Below are positions 1-8,250 of a stretch of DNA of 43,038 bases, one piece after another. Each line of letters opens with the position of its first letter. The stretch's first letter is position 1. This DNA is from UMGS621 sp964468815. GTDB lineage: Bacteria; Bacillota; Clostridia; Christensenellales; Borkfalkiaceae. Both the position numbers and the translations under genes were made by a program. The notes under the pieces are model-generated. The model was given only the letters and a program-made list of their open reading frames with translations. It did not search any database and was not told the origin of the DNA. Location of the stretch: assembly GCA_964468815.1 (NCBI GenBank), contig CAYXWN010000014.1, positions 1 through 43,038 of the forward strand, written 5' to 3'.

Positions 1-1
1 T

Positions 2-157
2 TCCGCCGCCATAGCGACGTTTAAAAGCGCCGTGAATTTGGCGGACGAATTTGATTATATATTTTGCCATAACGAGTCGTTGATTTATTAGGACAACGAA
101 AGGAAAGCCCCCCAATTGTTTTAGAAAATTAGCACGCTTGTCAAAAAGGGCAAGTGG
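2..157 (+). pseudogene. In-frame N-terminal part of the GH38 alpha-mannosidase, broken by two TAG codons
   Basis: Translation in the frame of the downstream mannosidase gives clear GH38 N-terminal sequence (AVNLADEFDYIFCHNESLIY, stop, DNERKAPQLF, stop, KISTLVKKGKWVITGGWY). Both stops are TAG, at 89-91 and 122-124, and each falls where GH38 relatives usually carry Glu, so a single G-to-T change of GAG explains each. The gene continues off the left edge. Either it is a real decaying gene or these are base errors close to the end of a contig. TAG is a normal stop elsewhere in the window, so recoding is unlikely. Confidence 0.7.
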
Positions 158-2317
158 GTGATTACGGGCGGTTGGTATCTTCAACCCGATTGTATTTTGC
201 CCTCGGGCGAAAGTATCGTACGGCAGATCGAGGTCGGGCGCGAATATTTTTACGAAAAGTTCGGCGTCAAACCGTCGATCGCGACCAATTACGATGCGTT
301 CGGTTCGAGTTTGGGCTTGGTTCAGATTTTGAAAAAATGCGGCTACAACGGAATGCTCGTTTGTCGCCCGAACGGTCAAACGCAATTTCGGTTTCCCTCC
401 GAATTTTTTGAATGGCGCGCGCCGGACGGGAGCAGTATCGTGGTATCGAACAGTCCGTCGTACAATTCCCTTTTGGGAAAGGCAGCCGAAAAAATAGAGT
501 ATTACGCTAAGGGAGAGGCGGTCGGAATGCTCGGAAGCGCGGCGGAGGGCAAAAGAGAGGCGTTGCCCGAAGTAGATTACGTTTTATGGGGCGTCGGCAA
601 TCACGGCGGCGGTCCGTCGAGAAAGGATCTCGCGGATATCGCGCGCTTGAAAATCGACGGCGTGGAGTTGATTCACAGTTCGCCCGAAGCGTTGTTTGCC
701 GACCGTATCGCCGTAGAGGGCGTCGTGACCGAATCGTTAACGCCCTGTATGCCCGGGTGCTATTCGTCCATGGCTCGCATGAAGGCGTTGCACCGCCAGA
801 CCGAAAATTTGTTCTACGCGACGGAGAAAATGCTTTCCGTTGCCGAAATGAGCGGTTTTCAAACAGACTTTACGCAATTAAAGATTGCGGAGAAAAAATT
901 ATTGCTTTGTGAATTTCACGATATTCTGCCCGGTACGGTCATTGCGGGCGGCGAGGACGAGGGAATCGGTATGCTTTCGATGGCTTCCCGTATCGCAAAA
1001 GATTACCGTTCGGACGCGTTCTTGTATCTCGTCATGCGCGAGCGCGTCGCGGAAGAGGGGGAATTCCCCGTATTCGTGTTTAACTATATGCCGTACGAGG
1101 TAACCATGCCGATCGAAGCGGAATTTTCGCTCGCGGATCAAAATTGGAGTACGGAATTTTATTACGAGCCGCACGTTTATTACGACGGCAAGGAACTTCC
1201 CTGTCAGACGATTAAGGAGCGTTCCACGCTGAATCTCGATTGGCGTAAGCGGATCGTTTTTACCGCGCCGTTAAAGCCGCTCGGCTTAACGCGCTTTTCG
1301 GTAAGGGTGCAAAAAACGCCTCTGCCGAAAAAGGCTTTCGCTTCTTACGAACTTGGCGAAGCGATTCGCCGTAACGGAATTTTACGCGCGCCCGTTTCGC
1401 TTGAAATGTACGACGATACCGCCGACCCTTGGGGTATGAGTATCGAAGAATTAAAAGAGTTGGGGAAAAATCCGCGTTCTTTCCGTCAAATGGATTCGGT
1501 TCAAAGCGCGGCGTTTTGCGGCTTCGACGGGGAAATTTCTCCCGTGCACACCATTGAGGACGGGGATATTTTTACCGCGCTCGAATGTCTTTACACGTGC
1601 GAAAACACTAACGCGGCGATCGAATATCGGTTCTATCCGAACGAGAATTTCGTCGATTTAAAAGTGACCGTCGAATATGCCGAAAAGAACAAACTCGTTC
1701 GGCTGAAAATCCACGTTCCGACGGGTACGCCCTACGGGGACGGTCCTTATTTGGTAGAGCAAAAACCCGTTGAGCGCGAGGCGTATTATCACAAGTGGTT
1801 CGGCGTGAAAACGGGGGAAAACGATTGCTTTGCCGTGATCAACGATTGCGTTTACGGCGGAAAGGCGGAGGACGGCTATCTTTCGCTCACGCTCTTGCGC
1901 GGCGCAGGGTATTGCGTTCACCCCATTCCGGACAGACAACTTTATCCGCACGACCGCTATTTGCAGAGAATCGAAAACGGAAGATACGAGTACCGTTTTA
2001 GAATTATGCGCGGTACGTTCGGCGAAATTTCTGCCGCCGCCGCGGAATTTAACGAGCCGCCTTACGTGTTGAACGTTTTCCCGACGGGCGTCGGGGGCGC
2101 GTGCGCGGACGTTCGGACGGATCGCCCGGTGGTGATGTCCTCGTTCAGAAAGAAAGGCGACGGCTATGAAATGCGCTTTTATAACGCGGAGGGAGAACGG
2201 AAAACGTTTACGCTCTCGGTATGCGGAAAAACAGAAAAAATAGATATGAGTCCGTACGAGATCGTCACGGTGCGCGTAAACGGAACAATCGAGGTATTAC
2301 ACGATAGAATTTTATAA
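158..2317 (+). CDS. Alpha-mannosidase, glycoside hydrolase family 38 (5' end incomplete)
   Basis: Retaining exo-alpha-mannosidase expected to release mannose from oligosaccharides in the cytosol, as no signal peptide is visible in the part present. From the GTG at 158 the open frame is 719 residues. It begins with the GH38 motif GGWYLQPDCILPSGES, then NYDAFGSS with D46 as the likely nucleophile, the FEWRAPDGS substrate-binding segment, HDILPGT at H254-D255 (the metal-site region of the family), and a long C-terminal beta-sandwich region. GTG 158 is probably not the native start, because homology runs upstream through two TAG codons. Intact relatives are about 800-1000 residues. A beta-L-arabinofuranosidase gene follows after 13 bp, so the two are co-transcribed. 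The family call is sure; whether the gene is active is not. Confidence 0.85.
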   Translation: MITGGWYLQPDCILPSGESIVRQIEVGREYFYEKFGVKPSIATNYDAFGSSLGLVQILKKCGYNGMLVCRPNGQTQFRFPSEFFEWRAPDGSSIVVSNSPSYNSLLGKAAEKIEYYAKGEAVGMLGSAAEGKREALPEVDYVLWGVGNHGGGPSRKDLADIARLKIDGVELIHSSPEALFADRIAVEGVVTESLTPCMPGCYSSMARMKALHRQTENLFYATEKMLSVAEMSGFQTDFTQLKIAEKKLLLCEFHDILPGTVIAGGEDEGIGMLSMASRIAKDYRSDAFLYLVMRERVAEEGEFPVFVFNYMPYEVTMPIEAEFSLADQNWSTEFYYEPHVYYDGKELPCQTIKERSTLNLDWRKRIVFTAPLKPLGLTRFSVRVQKTPLPKKAFASYELGEAIRRNGILRAPVSLEMYDDTADPWGMSIEELKELGKNPRSFRQMDSVQSAAFCGFDGEISPVHTIEDGDIFTALECLYTCENTNAAIEYRFYPNENFVDLKVTVEYAEKNKLVRLKIHVPTGTPYGDGPYLVEQKPVEREAYYHKWFGVKTGENDCFAVINDCVYGGKAEDGYLSLTLLRGAGYCVHPIPDRQLYPHDRYLQRIENGRYEYRFRIMRGTFGEISAAAAEFNEPPYVLNVFPTGVGGACADVRTDRPVVMSSFRKKGDGYEMRFYNAEGERKTFTLSVCGKTEKIDMSPYEIVTVRVNGTIEVLHDRIL

Positions 2318-2330
2318 AAACGGAGCATTT

Positions 2331-4133
2331 ATGAACGGGCAATTTGATTATTTGGGAAACGGTGCGGCAAGTTATACGGGAAAAGAAAACGAGGCTGTGT
2401 CCTTTGTGATCGACCGTCAATTGTCGGACGAGGCGATTTGGAAAAAGTTTACGGACGCGTTTGCCGTTCGGCAAGATTCTGCCGATCACGGTTGGCGCGG
2501 CGAGTATTTCGGCAAGATGATGCGCGGCGCGTGTCTTACGTATCGCTATCGTTCGGACGAGACGTTGTACCGTATTCTCGAAAATACGGTGATCGCGTTG
2601 TTGGAAAAGCAAGAACCGAACGGCAGAATTTCCTCTTATCTCGTCGAAAACGAACTTTCCGGCTGGGATATGTGGTGCAGAAAATACGTTTTGGTAGGTT
2701 GTCTGTATTTTTACGGCATTTGTAAAGACGACGCGTTAAAAGAGCGGATTCTTTCCGCCATGAGGGCGCACGTCGATTATATTCTCGCAAGAGTGGGTGC
2801 GGAGAAAAAGCCCATCGTGAAAACGAGCGAAATTTACGGCGGCATGAATTCGTGTACGATTTTAGAGCCGATCGTCGCGCTTTATCAACTTACGAAAGAA
2901 GCGCGATATCTCGCGTTTGCGGAATATATTATTTCGGTGGGCGGTTGCGAAAGCGGCAGTTTGATCGACCTTGTGAATCAAGGGAAATATCCCTATACGT
3001 TCCCCGAAGTAAAGGCTTACGAAATGATGTCCTTTTTCGAGGGCGTTCTCGCTTATTACGAGGCGACGGGGAAGCACGATTATCTGGAAACGGTGGAAAA
3101 ATTCGTCAAGGCGGTAAAAGAAAGCGATATTACCGTAATCGGTTGCGCCGGTTGCACGCACGAGTTGTTCGACCATTCTGCGGTGAAACAAACGGAAGAG
3201 GCGAAAAACGACGCGATTATGCAAGAAACTTGCGTTACCGTGACGTGGATGCGTTTGAACGATCGGCTGCTTCGCTTGACGGGGAACGCGGTTTATGCGG
3301 AAAATATCGAGCGTTCGGCATACAACGCGCTTTACGGCAGTCTTAATATTGCCGGAAACGATCAGTATTGCGTAGAAAAAAGAGCGATGATCGCAGGGCT
3401 TCCCTTTGACAGTTACGGCCCTCTCGTGAATCAAAAAAGAGGAATCGGGATCGGCGGTTATAAAGAGTTCGCGGACGGCGGTTATTACGGTTGCTGCGGT
3501 TGTATCGGCGCGGCAGGGATCGCGTTGTTCCCCCTTTGCGGCGTGCAGTCTGCGGCGGACGGCTTTGTCTTGAACGAGTATTTGAAGGGCGACGTTCGGT
3601 ACGAAACGGCGGACGGCAAGTACGTTTCGTTTGCGATTTCGGAAAGCGCGGTGGAAAGCGGCAGTGCGAAAATAACGGTTTCTCTTTCTGCGCCGAGTGT
3701 GTTTTCGTTGCGGTTGAGAATCCCCGAATGGAGCAATTCCGCGACGGTTTCGGTCAACGGCAAGGTTGAACGCGTTTCCGTCGGGTATCATACGGTCGCG
3801 CGCGAATGGGCGGACGGCGATCGGGTGGAAGTTTGCTTGAATCCCGAATTGAAGTCGGAAACGCTGAACGGCAAGCAGTCTTTCCGTTACGGCGCGTTCG
3901 TTTTGGCGCGTGACGAACAAAAGGAAAGTGGCGATATCACGAAGCCGTTTTTACCCCTTGTTCGGGACGGGAAATTGGTTTACGATCTGTTAACGCCCCA
4001 AGCAGGCGAGAGTGTTCGTCTGACGCTTACGACCGTAGACGGCGAAAAAGTTTTGCTTACCGATTACGCGTCGTGCGGTAAAAAGTGGTTGGAAGAAAAA
4101 TGCCGTATTTCGGTATGGTTTGAACGGGCTTAA
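2331..4133 (+). CDS. GH127-type beta-L-arabinofuranosidase (DUF1680 family)
   Basis: Predicted cytosolic retaining beta-L-arabinofuranosidase of the DUF1680/GH127 group, 600 residues, no signal peptide. GH127 enzymes use a zinc-bound cysteine nucleophile held by a Cys3-Glu site. Those residues are visible: Q-E299-T-C301 in the middle of the (alpha/alpha)6 barrel, and the paired C388-C389 in the segment YYGCCGCIGAAG. The typical stretch RLLRLTGNAVYAENIERSAYN lies just after the first motif. The C-terminal ~200 residues look like the beta-sandwich domains of the family. The start follows a GGAG site 6 nt upstream, 13 bp after the mannosidase stop. L-arabinofuranose release fits a locus that also handles rhamnose and mannose. 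Exact specificity within GH127/GH146-like enzymes cannot be read from sequence. Confidence 0.85.
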   Translation: MNGQFDYLGNGAASYTGKENEAVSFVIDRQLSDEAIWKKFTDAFAVRQDSADHGWRGEYFGKMMRGACLTYRYRSDETLYRILENTVIALLEKQEPNGRISSYLVENELSGWDMWCRKYVLVGCLYFYGICKDDALKERILSAMRAHVDYILARVGAEKKPIVKTSEIYGGMNSCTILEPIVALYQLTKEARYLAFAEYIISVGGCESGSLIDLVNQGKYPYTFPEVKAYEMMSFFEGVLAYYEATGKHDYLETVEKFVKAVKESDITVIGCAGCTHELFDHSAVKQTEEAKNDAIMQETCVTVTWMRLNDRLLRLTGNAVYAENIERSAYNALYGSLNIAGNDQYCVEKRAMIAGLPFDSYGPLVNQKRGIGIGGYKEFADGGYYGCCGCIGAAGIALFPLCGVQSAADGFVLNEYLKGDVRYETADGKYVSFAISESAVESGSAKITVSLSAPSVFSLRLRIPEWSNSATVSVNGKVERVSVGYHTVAREWADGDRVEVCLNPELKSETLNGKQSFRYGAFVLARDEQKESGDITKPFLPLVRDGKLVYDLLTPQAGESVRLTLTTVDGEKVLLTDYASCGKKWLEEKCRISVWFERA

Positions 4134-4139
4134 ACCGTT

Positions 4140-4248
4140 TTCGACAATATTCGACAAAATCCGACGAGTTACGACGGAAAAAGACTTTATTCTGCATAAC
4201 GTGGGAAAAATTTCGACACGTTACGACATGTTTCGACAACGTTCGACA
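4140..4248 (+). promoter_or_regulatory. Two arrays of four 10-bp-spaced Spo0A-box-like repeats
   Basis: TTCGACA or a one- or two-base variant begins at 4140, 4150, 4160 and 4170, and again at 4212, 4222, 4232 and 4242. The phase is exactly 10 bp within each array. Five of the eight are exact TTCGACA, the reverse complement of TGTCGAA, which fits the Spo0A box TGNCGAA. Spo0A is known to bind tandem boxes one helical turn apart. The last repeat touches the ribosome binding site of the esterase at 4262. A spo0A gene lies at 28031-28789. Confidence 0.7.
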
Positions 4249-4261
4249 AAAGGAGAAAATT

Positions 4262-4816
4262 ATGAAAAAGGTAACGCTTTTAGGCGATTCCATTCGCCAA
4301 CTGGGGTACGGGAAAAGAGTAGAGGAACTGTTAAAAGGCGAATACGAGGTCTTTCAACCGGAAGACAATTGTCGGTTTGCGAAATATACGTTGCGTATGC
4401 TGTTCGATTATAGAGAGCAAATCGCCGGCAGTGACGTGATTCATTGGAACAACGGTTTGTGGGACGTGTCCGATTTGTTCGGCGACGGGCAATTTTCTTC
4501 GACCGAAGAGTATTGCGCCAATATGCTGCGGATTGCGGATCTTCTGTTAAAAATCACGCCGAACGTGATCTTTGCGACCACCACGCCCGTGCGAAACGGA
4601 TATCAATATCAAGCGAACGGGGATATCGCGAAGTTGAACGAGGCAATCGTTCCGCTGTTAAAGGCGAAAAATATCGCGATCAACGATTTGTACGGGTTGG
4701 TTTATCCCGTTAAGGAAACTATTTTGCGCGACGACGATCTCATTCATTTGAACGACGAGGGAATCGAGTTGTGCGCCAAGCAGGTTGTGGACGCTATTCG
4801 GAATATAAAAAAGTAA
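4262..4816 (+). CDS. Small cytosolic SGNH/GDSL-family esterase
   Basis: 184-residue SGNH hydrolase, probably a carbohydrate deacetylase. Block I is at the very N-terminus (LLGDSIRQ, nucleophile S10), block III is WNNGLWD with N64, and block V is D159-L-I-H162, completing the Ser-His-Asp set. There is no signal peptide, so it should act on imported sugars. It starts after an AAAGGAG site 7 nt upstream. The gap to the arabinofuranosidase gene (128 bp) is filled by decameric Spo0A-box-like arrays, so this gene may be regulated separately from the two enzymes before it. A strong intrinsic terminator follows 20 bp after the stop. The acyl substrate is unknown. Confidence 0.8.
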   Translation: MKKVTLLGDSIRQLGYGKRVEELLKGEYEVFQPEDNCRFAKYTLRMLFDYREQIAGSDVIHWNNGLWDVSDLFGDGQFSSTEEYCANMLRIADLLLKITPNVIFATTTPVRNGYQYQANGDIAKLNEAIVPLLKAKNIAINDLYGLVYPVKETILRDDDLIHLNDEGIELCAKQVVDAIRNIKK

Positions 4817-4837
4817 CGTCGTTGCGACTGCAACGGT

Positions 4838-4872
4838 AAGGCATTGCCGAAAAATTCGGCAGTGCCTTTTTT
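4838..4872 (+). terminator. Intrinsic terminator after the SGNH esterase
   Basis: AAGGCATTGCCGAA pairs with TTCGGCAGTGCCTT (14 bp with one wobble pair) around an AAA loop, and six T follow. It closes the first operon. Confidence 0.9.
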
Positions 4873-5076
4873 ATGCCGAAAAACCGTGAAATACGGTCGC
4901 ATTTTTTGCCGAATCGGCTCGTAAAGATAGAGAAAAGGGCGATAAATGCGGAAAAATTGAGAAAAAAACGGGTAAAAGTTAAACAAAGTTTAAGTTTCAA
5001 AGAAGGGGCAAACGGGGATTTGGGAAAATTTTTCAAAAAAAAGTGTAAACTTATTAAACTTTTTTTAATTTCAGTA

Positions 5077-5105
5077 TTGACAAAATAGAAATCTTGTGCT
5101 ATGAT
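5077..5105 (+). promoter_or_regulatory. Consensus sigma-A promoter of the surface-protein operon
   Basis: TTGACA at 5077-5082 and TATGAT at 5100-5105 are separated by exactly 17 bp, with an A+T-rich tract upstream. The upstream tract holds an imperfect inverted repeat (AAAGTTTAAGTTT near 4986 and AAACTTATTAAACTTT near 5047) that could be an operator. Together with the terminator before it and the leader after it, this accounts for the gene-free stretch 4817-5236. Confidence 0.85.
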
Positions 5106-5166
5106 ATAAGAAAATAAAGATTTGAGATTGTGTAATTTCAACTTTATTTCAATTTGGGTCGGTGAA

Positions 5167-5210
5167 AAAAGGCATATATGCCTTTTGCGCGTTTAAGAAC
5201 GCGCAAAAGG
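5167..5210 (+). other. Overlapping, mutually exclusive leader hairpins
   Basis: The leader contains a perfect 20-bp palindrome, AAAAGGCATATATGCCTTTT (5167-5186). It also has a perfect 13-bp stem (5181-5193 with 5198-5210, loop TAAG). They share bases 5181-5186, so both cannot form at once. No T-tract follows, so this is not a standard terminator. It ends 26 nt before the lipoprotein start codon. Confidence 0.65.
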
Positions 5211-5236
5211 GTAGATTAAAAGAAAAAGAGGAGAAC

Positions 5237-6673
5237 ATGAAAAAGTTATTATCGATGTGTCTTGCTTTATTGTTGACGTTCGGTTTTGCCGGGTGCGCGG
5301 AAGAGACGGTTACTCCGCCGACGTACACCTCGGACGAACAGTACGAAATCGGAATGTGGGTAGGAATCTCCGATAAACTCGTCACGTACGACGAGGACGG
5401 TCAAAAGGTGAGTTCCCGTATGTTGACTGACGAAGAGTTCCTTGAAAAGTATCGTGAGATCGCGGAGGCAGGGTTTAATATCGCGTTTCCCGGTTACGAC
5501 GTAATGAACGACGGAGGCTCTTATAATTTAAAGGCACTCGCCGCGGCGAAAGAGGTCGGAATCAAACATGTCATTGCGGACGGACGGTTAAAGACCACGT
5601 TGTTGCAAGCAAAGACTTTGGTGGATTCGGGCGTCAAGACGGAAGCGGAAATGGTTGCGGACGTGAAAGAGATTATCAAACCGTACGTCGAAAGCGAATA
5701 TGCGTCTGCGTTATACGGTTTTATGATTCAAGACGAACCGGACGCTTCTAAATTCGATTCGCTCGGCTTTGCGGAAAAGATTTTCGAGCAGGCTGCCCCC
5801 GGGCTCATGTTTTACGTCAACCTTTTCCCCGTGATCGCAGGCGGCGTGCAACTGTCCGGAACGAGTGATCCGATTCCGTACGATTCGTATTTGTCGCAGT
5901 ATTTCAGCAAGATCAAGACCGATTACGTTTCTTACGATCATTACCCGTTGTACGATTCGGGAGCGGGGACGTCTTTGGAGGCATCTTTCCTCTATAATAT
6001 GGATTTAATGAAGACGAAGATCAGAGATGAGGGTGAAAGCAGACGTCTTTGGACGTTCTTGCAGAGTATTCAGTTCGGCGCACGCAATCGCCCGTTATCG
6101 AGTAAAGCGGACGCGACGTTCCAAGCGTATTCGTTCTTGGCGTACGGCGGCGACGGAATCCAATGGTTCTGCTACGCTTGTCCGCCGCAAAACGACGGAG
6201 CGACGTATTTCGGCAATAACGCGCTCGTCGATCGCAATTACGAAAAGACCGCGACTTACGACTACGTAAAGAGCACGAACAAAGACATTCAGGCGATGAT
6301 GCCGTATTATAAAAACTTTGAGTGGAAAGGCGTTATGCTCTCGTCCGTTTACGACGATTCGGAGAACTTCGCGTATTTGGAAAATTCCGAAAACATTTTG
6401 CCGACGAACAAAACGCTGAAAAAGTTGGAAAGTACGGAGGACGCGTTCACGGGCGTCTTTGAAGATAAGGACGGCAGACAGGGCTTCTTGGTGGTAAATT
6501 TCACCGATCCCGGCAAAAAAATGACGAATACCGTCACCATGACGTTGGAAAACGCCTCGCACGCGATCGTCGTTAAAAACGGCGAAAGCACCGTCGAAAA
6601 GGTAAATGGCGGCAAACTCACGCTGACGATGGCGGAGGGCGAGGGGGATTTCGTGATCCCGTTTGCAAACTAA
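5237..6673 (+). CDS. Lipoprotein with TIM-barrel glycosidase-like domain (DEP motif), paralogue 1
   Basis: 478-residue secreted lipoprotein. The signal peptide ends in lipobox FAGC with C20 as the lipidated cysteine. The rest looks like a (beta/alpha)8 hydrolase: FIMQ-type strand with D166-E167-P168, an NLFP motif at N195, YVSYDHYP, and LWTFLQS followed by QAYSFLAYGGDGIQWF. This order resembles clan GH-A enzymes, where the strand-4 acid/base Glu is usually preceded by Asn; here it is Asp. I suspect a DUF4434-like family but cannot confirm it. A C-terminal beta-rich domain follows. A paralogue lies at 13076. The start is the ATG at 5237 with GAGGAG upstream. An in-frame GTG at 5162 would read through the leader hairpins and bury the signal peptide, so it is rejected. 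First gene of the operon, next to the sugar-binding lipoprotein. Confidence 0.7.
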   Translation: MKKLLSMCLALLLTFGFAGCAEETVTPPTYTSDEQYEIGMWVGISDKLVTYDEDGQKVSSRMLTDEEFLEKYREIAEAGFNIAFPGYDVMNDGGSYNLKALAAAKEVGIKHVIADGRLKTTLLQAKTLVDSGVKTEAEMVADVKEIIKPYVESEYASALYGFMIQDEPDASKFDSLGFAEKIFEQAAPGLMFYVNLFPVIAGGVQLSGTSDPIPYDSYLSQYFSKIKTDYVSYDHYPLYDSGAGTSLEASFLYNMDLMKTKIRDEGESRRLWTFLQSIQFGARNRPLSSKADATFQAYSFLAYGGDGIQWFCYACPPQNDGATYFGNNALVDRNYEKTATYDYVKSTNKDIQAMMPYYKNFEWKGVMLSSVYDDSENFAYLENSENILPTNKTLKKLESTEDAFTGVFEDKDGRQGFLVVNFTDPGKKMTNTVTMTLENASHAIVVKNGESTVEKVNGGKLTLTMAEGEGDFVIPFAN

Positions 6674-6709
6674 ACGCAATTTGCGTAAAAAATAAAAAGG
6701 AGAACAAAT

Positions 6710-8188
6710 ATGAAAAAGCTAATTGCATTGCTGATCGCGGTGCTGCTTTGCTTGGGAGCGTTCACCGCGTGCGGCGGTAACGGAACAACGAACGTTGACG
6801 ATCCGGAAAACGGCGGCTCTCTCGAAGGGGTTACGTTCGATTCCCGTTCGGGTGAAATGTACAAGGATACGAAAGAGGGCAAAGAAAGAATTAAAATTTC
6901 GTACACGCCCGGTTTCGGTCAGGGTTGGATTCGGCAAATGGCGCGCGCGTTCCTTTTGGACGAGATTGGCGAGGGCTATTACATGGTTCTTGACAGCGAT
7001 TCCGAATTGACGACTGCCGTCAGTTCTAAGTTGGAATCGGGAATGAATCTTTCGGATATTTATTTCCCGTTGGCTTCCAACTGGTACAATTATTCCGCGC
7101 TCGGCTATCTGGAAAATTTGGACGATCTTTATAACATGACCGTTCCCGGCGAATCGGTCACGGTGTTGGAAAAGCTCAACGGCGCGTGGAAAGATTACGG
7201 AAAAGCGATTTGCAATCAAGAAACGCATTATTACGTATTCCCCGGTAACGAAAACATTACCGGAATCGTCTACAACAAGACGTTGTTCGACGAATACGGC
7301 TGGGAAGTTCCCGAAACGGTGGAAGAGTTGAATACGCTCTGCGCGAAAATCGTTACGGATACGAAAGGCACGATTGCTCCCTTTGTTTATCCGGGGACGG
7401 TCGGCGGCGGTTATTGGGATTTCGTCGGAACGAATTGGTGGTTGCAGATCAGCGGCACGGAAAAGTTAGACGAATTCATGAAATTCGAATCGCCGGACGT
7501 ATTCAAAACGACGCCAACAAGTCTCTCTTACGGTAAGTTGAAGAGTTTAGAGACGTTTGAAGAAGTGATCGTAGCAAATCGTAAGACTTATACGTTGACC
7601 GGTTCTGCTTCCAAGAGTCACTTGTTGGCGCAAGTTTCCTTCTTAAATCGGCAAGCGGCGATGATCCCGAACGGAAACTGGATCGAAAAAGAATCGCTTG
7701 CGGAAATGGAAGACGAAGTTCGCATGATGTATACGCCGCGGATCGACGGCGCGCAACAGGACGAAAACGGCAAGTATCTCACCTATAATTACAGCGGACA
7801 GCCAGACTATATGTTGATCCCGGCACAGGCGAAAAACAAAGAGGGCGCGAAGAAATTCCTCGCGTTTATGTGCAAGGACGAGATTTTGAAAAAGTACACG
7901 TCCTTAACCGGAACGCCGCGTCCGTTCGAATATGATATTTCGGAATGTGAAACGAGCGATTTCATCAAATCTTGTCTGGATATCTGGTCGAATTCCACGA
8001 CTTGGTTTGAAAAGTCCACGAGTAAATTATGGACTTCTAACAAGATCGCCAAGTTCAATAGCGGTAATCCGTATACGACGCTTCTTGCCAATTCGGAGAC
8101 GATCAGCGCGATCGGTTGGTGCGCTGCCGAATACACCGCGGTCGAAAAAAGTTGGGCAGGCTTGTTGGAACAGGTCAACGGTAAATAA
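6710..8188 (+). CDS. Sugar ABC transporter substrate-binding lipoprotein (family 1)
   Basis: 492-residue extracellular solute-binding protein of the MalE/family 1 type. The signal peptide carries a lipobox ending at C21 (FTAC). Typical family features are the hinge-region stretch GIVYNKTLFDEYGWEVPETVEEL near residues 180-210 and the late motif MIPNGNWIEKE. It should capture oligosaccharides outside the cell for the permeases at 8251 and 12152. The start has AAGGAG 7 nt upstream. The spacer after the gene holds a hairpin, which often protects the mRNA of the highly expressed binding protein. The ligand cannot be deduced; the neighbouring enzymes suggest a rhamnose-, arabinose- or mannose-containing oligosaccharide. 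Confidence 0.88.
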   Translation: MKKLIALLIAVLLCLGAFTACGGNGTTNVDDPENGGSLEGVTFDSRSGEMYKDTKEGKERIKISYTPGFGQGWIRQMARAFLLDEIGEGYYMVLDSDSELTTAVSSKLESGMNLSDIYFPLASNWYNYSALGYLENLDDLYNMTVPGESVTVLEKLNGAWKDYGKAICNQETHYYVFPGNENITGIVYNKTLFDEYGWEVPETVEELNTLCAKIVTDTKGTIAPFVYPGTVGGGYWDFVGTNWWLQISGTEKLDEFMKFESPDVFKTTPTSLSYGKLKSLETFEEVIVANRKTYTLTGSASKSHLLAQVSFLNRQAAMIPNGNWIEKESLAEMEDEVRMMYTPRIDGAQQDENGKYLTYNYSGQPDYMLIPAQAKNKEGAKKFLAFMCKDEILKKYTSLTGTPRPFEYDISECETSDFIKSCLDIWSNSTTWFEKSTSKLWTSNKIAKFNSGNPYTTLLANSETISAIGWCAAEYTAVEKSWAGLLEQVNGK

Positions 8189-8204
8189 AAAAATAACGGC
8201 TCGC

Positions 8205-8225
8205 CTCTCCCCGAATCGGGGAGAG
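8205..8225 (+). other. Intercistronic hairpin between binding protein and permease
   Basis: CTCTCCCCGA and TCGGGGAGAG form a perfect 10-bp inverted repeat around one base (in practice an 8-bp stem with a 5-nt loop). No T-tract follows, so it is more likely an mRNA-stabilising or processing hairpin than a terminator. Confidence 0.65.
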
Positions 8226-8250
8226 AGCGCGGCTTTGTCGGGGAAACGAA

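Noticed and set aside
2..124. TAG recoded as an amino acid, explaining the GH38 in-frame stops
   Set aside because: TAG ends other intact genes in the window (stops at 16843-16845, 18037-18039, 19226-19228, 23100-23102).
2862..3920. Long minus-strand frame opposite the GH127 gene (and similar ones opposite 37009-40353 and others)
   Set aside because: Frames are Arg/His-rich shadows of strongly biased plus-strand codons; the plus-strand proteins carry clear family motifs.
4140..4248. CRISPR array or satellite repeat
   Set aside because: The period is 10 bp with a 7-bp core, far too short for CRISPR, and the repeats stop at the ribosome binding site.
4873..5088. Short plus-strand frame after the first terminator
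   Set aside because: Lys/Arg-rich translation of A+T-rich promoter DNA, no ribosome binding site or similarity.
5162..5236. Upstream GTG start extending the first DEP lipoprotein by 25 residues
   Set aside because: It runs through the leader hairpins, has no ribosome binding site, and would bury the lipoprotein signal peptide; the ATG at 5237 has GAGGAG.
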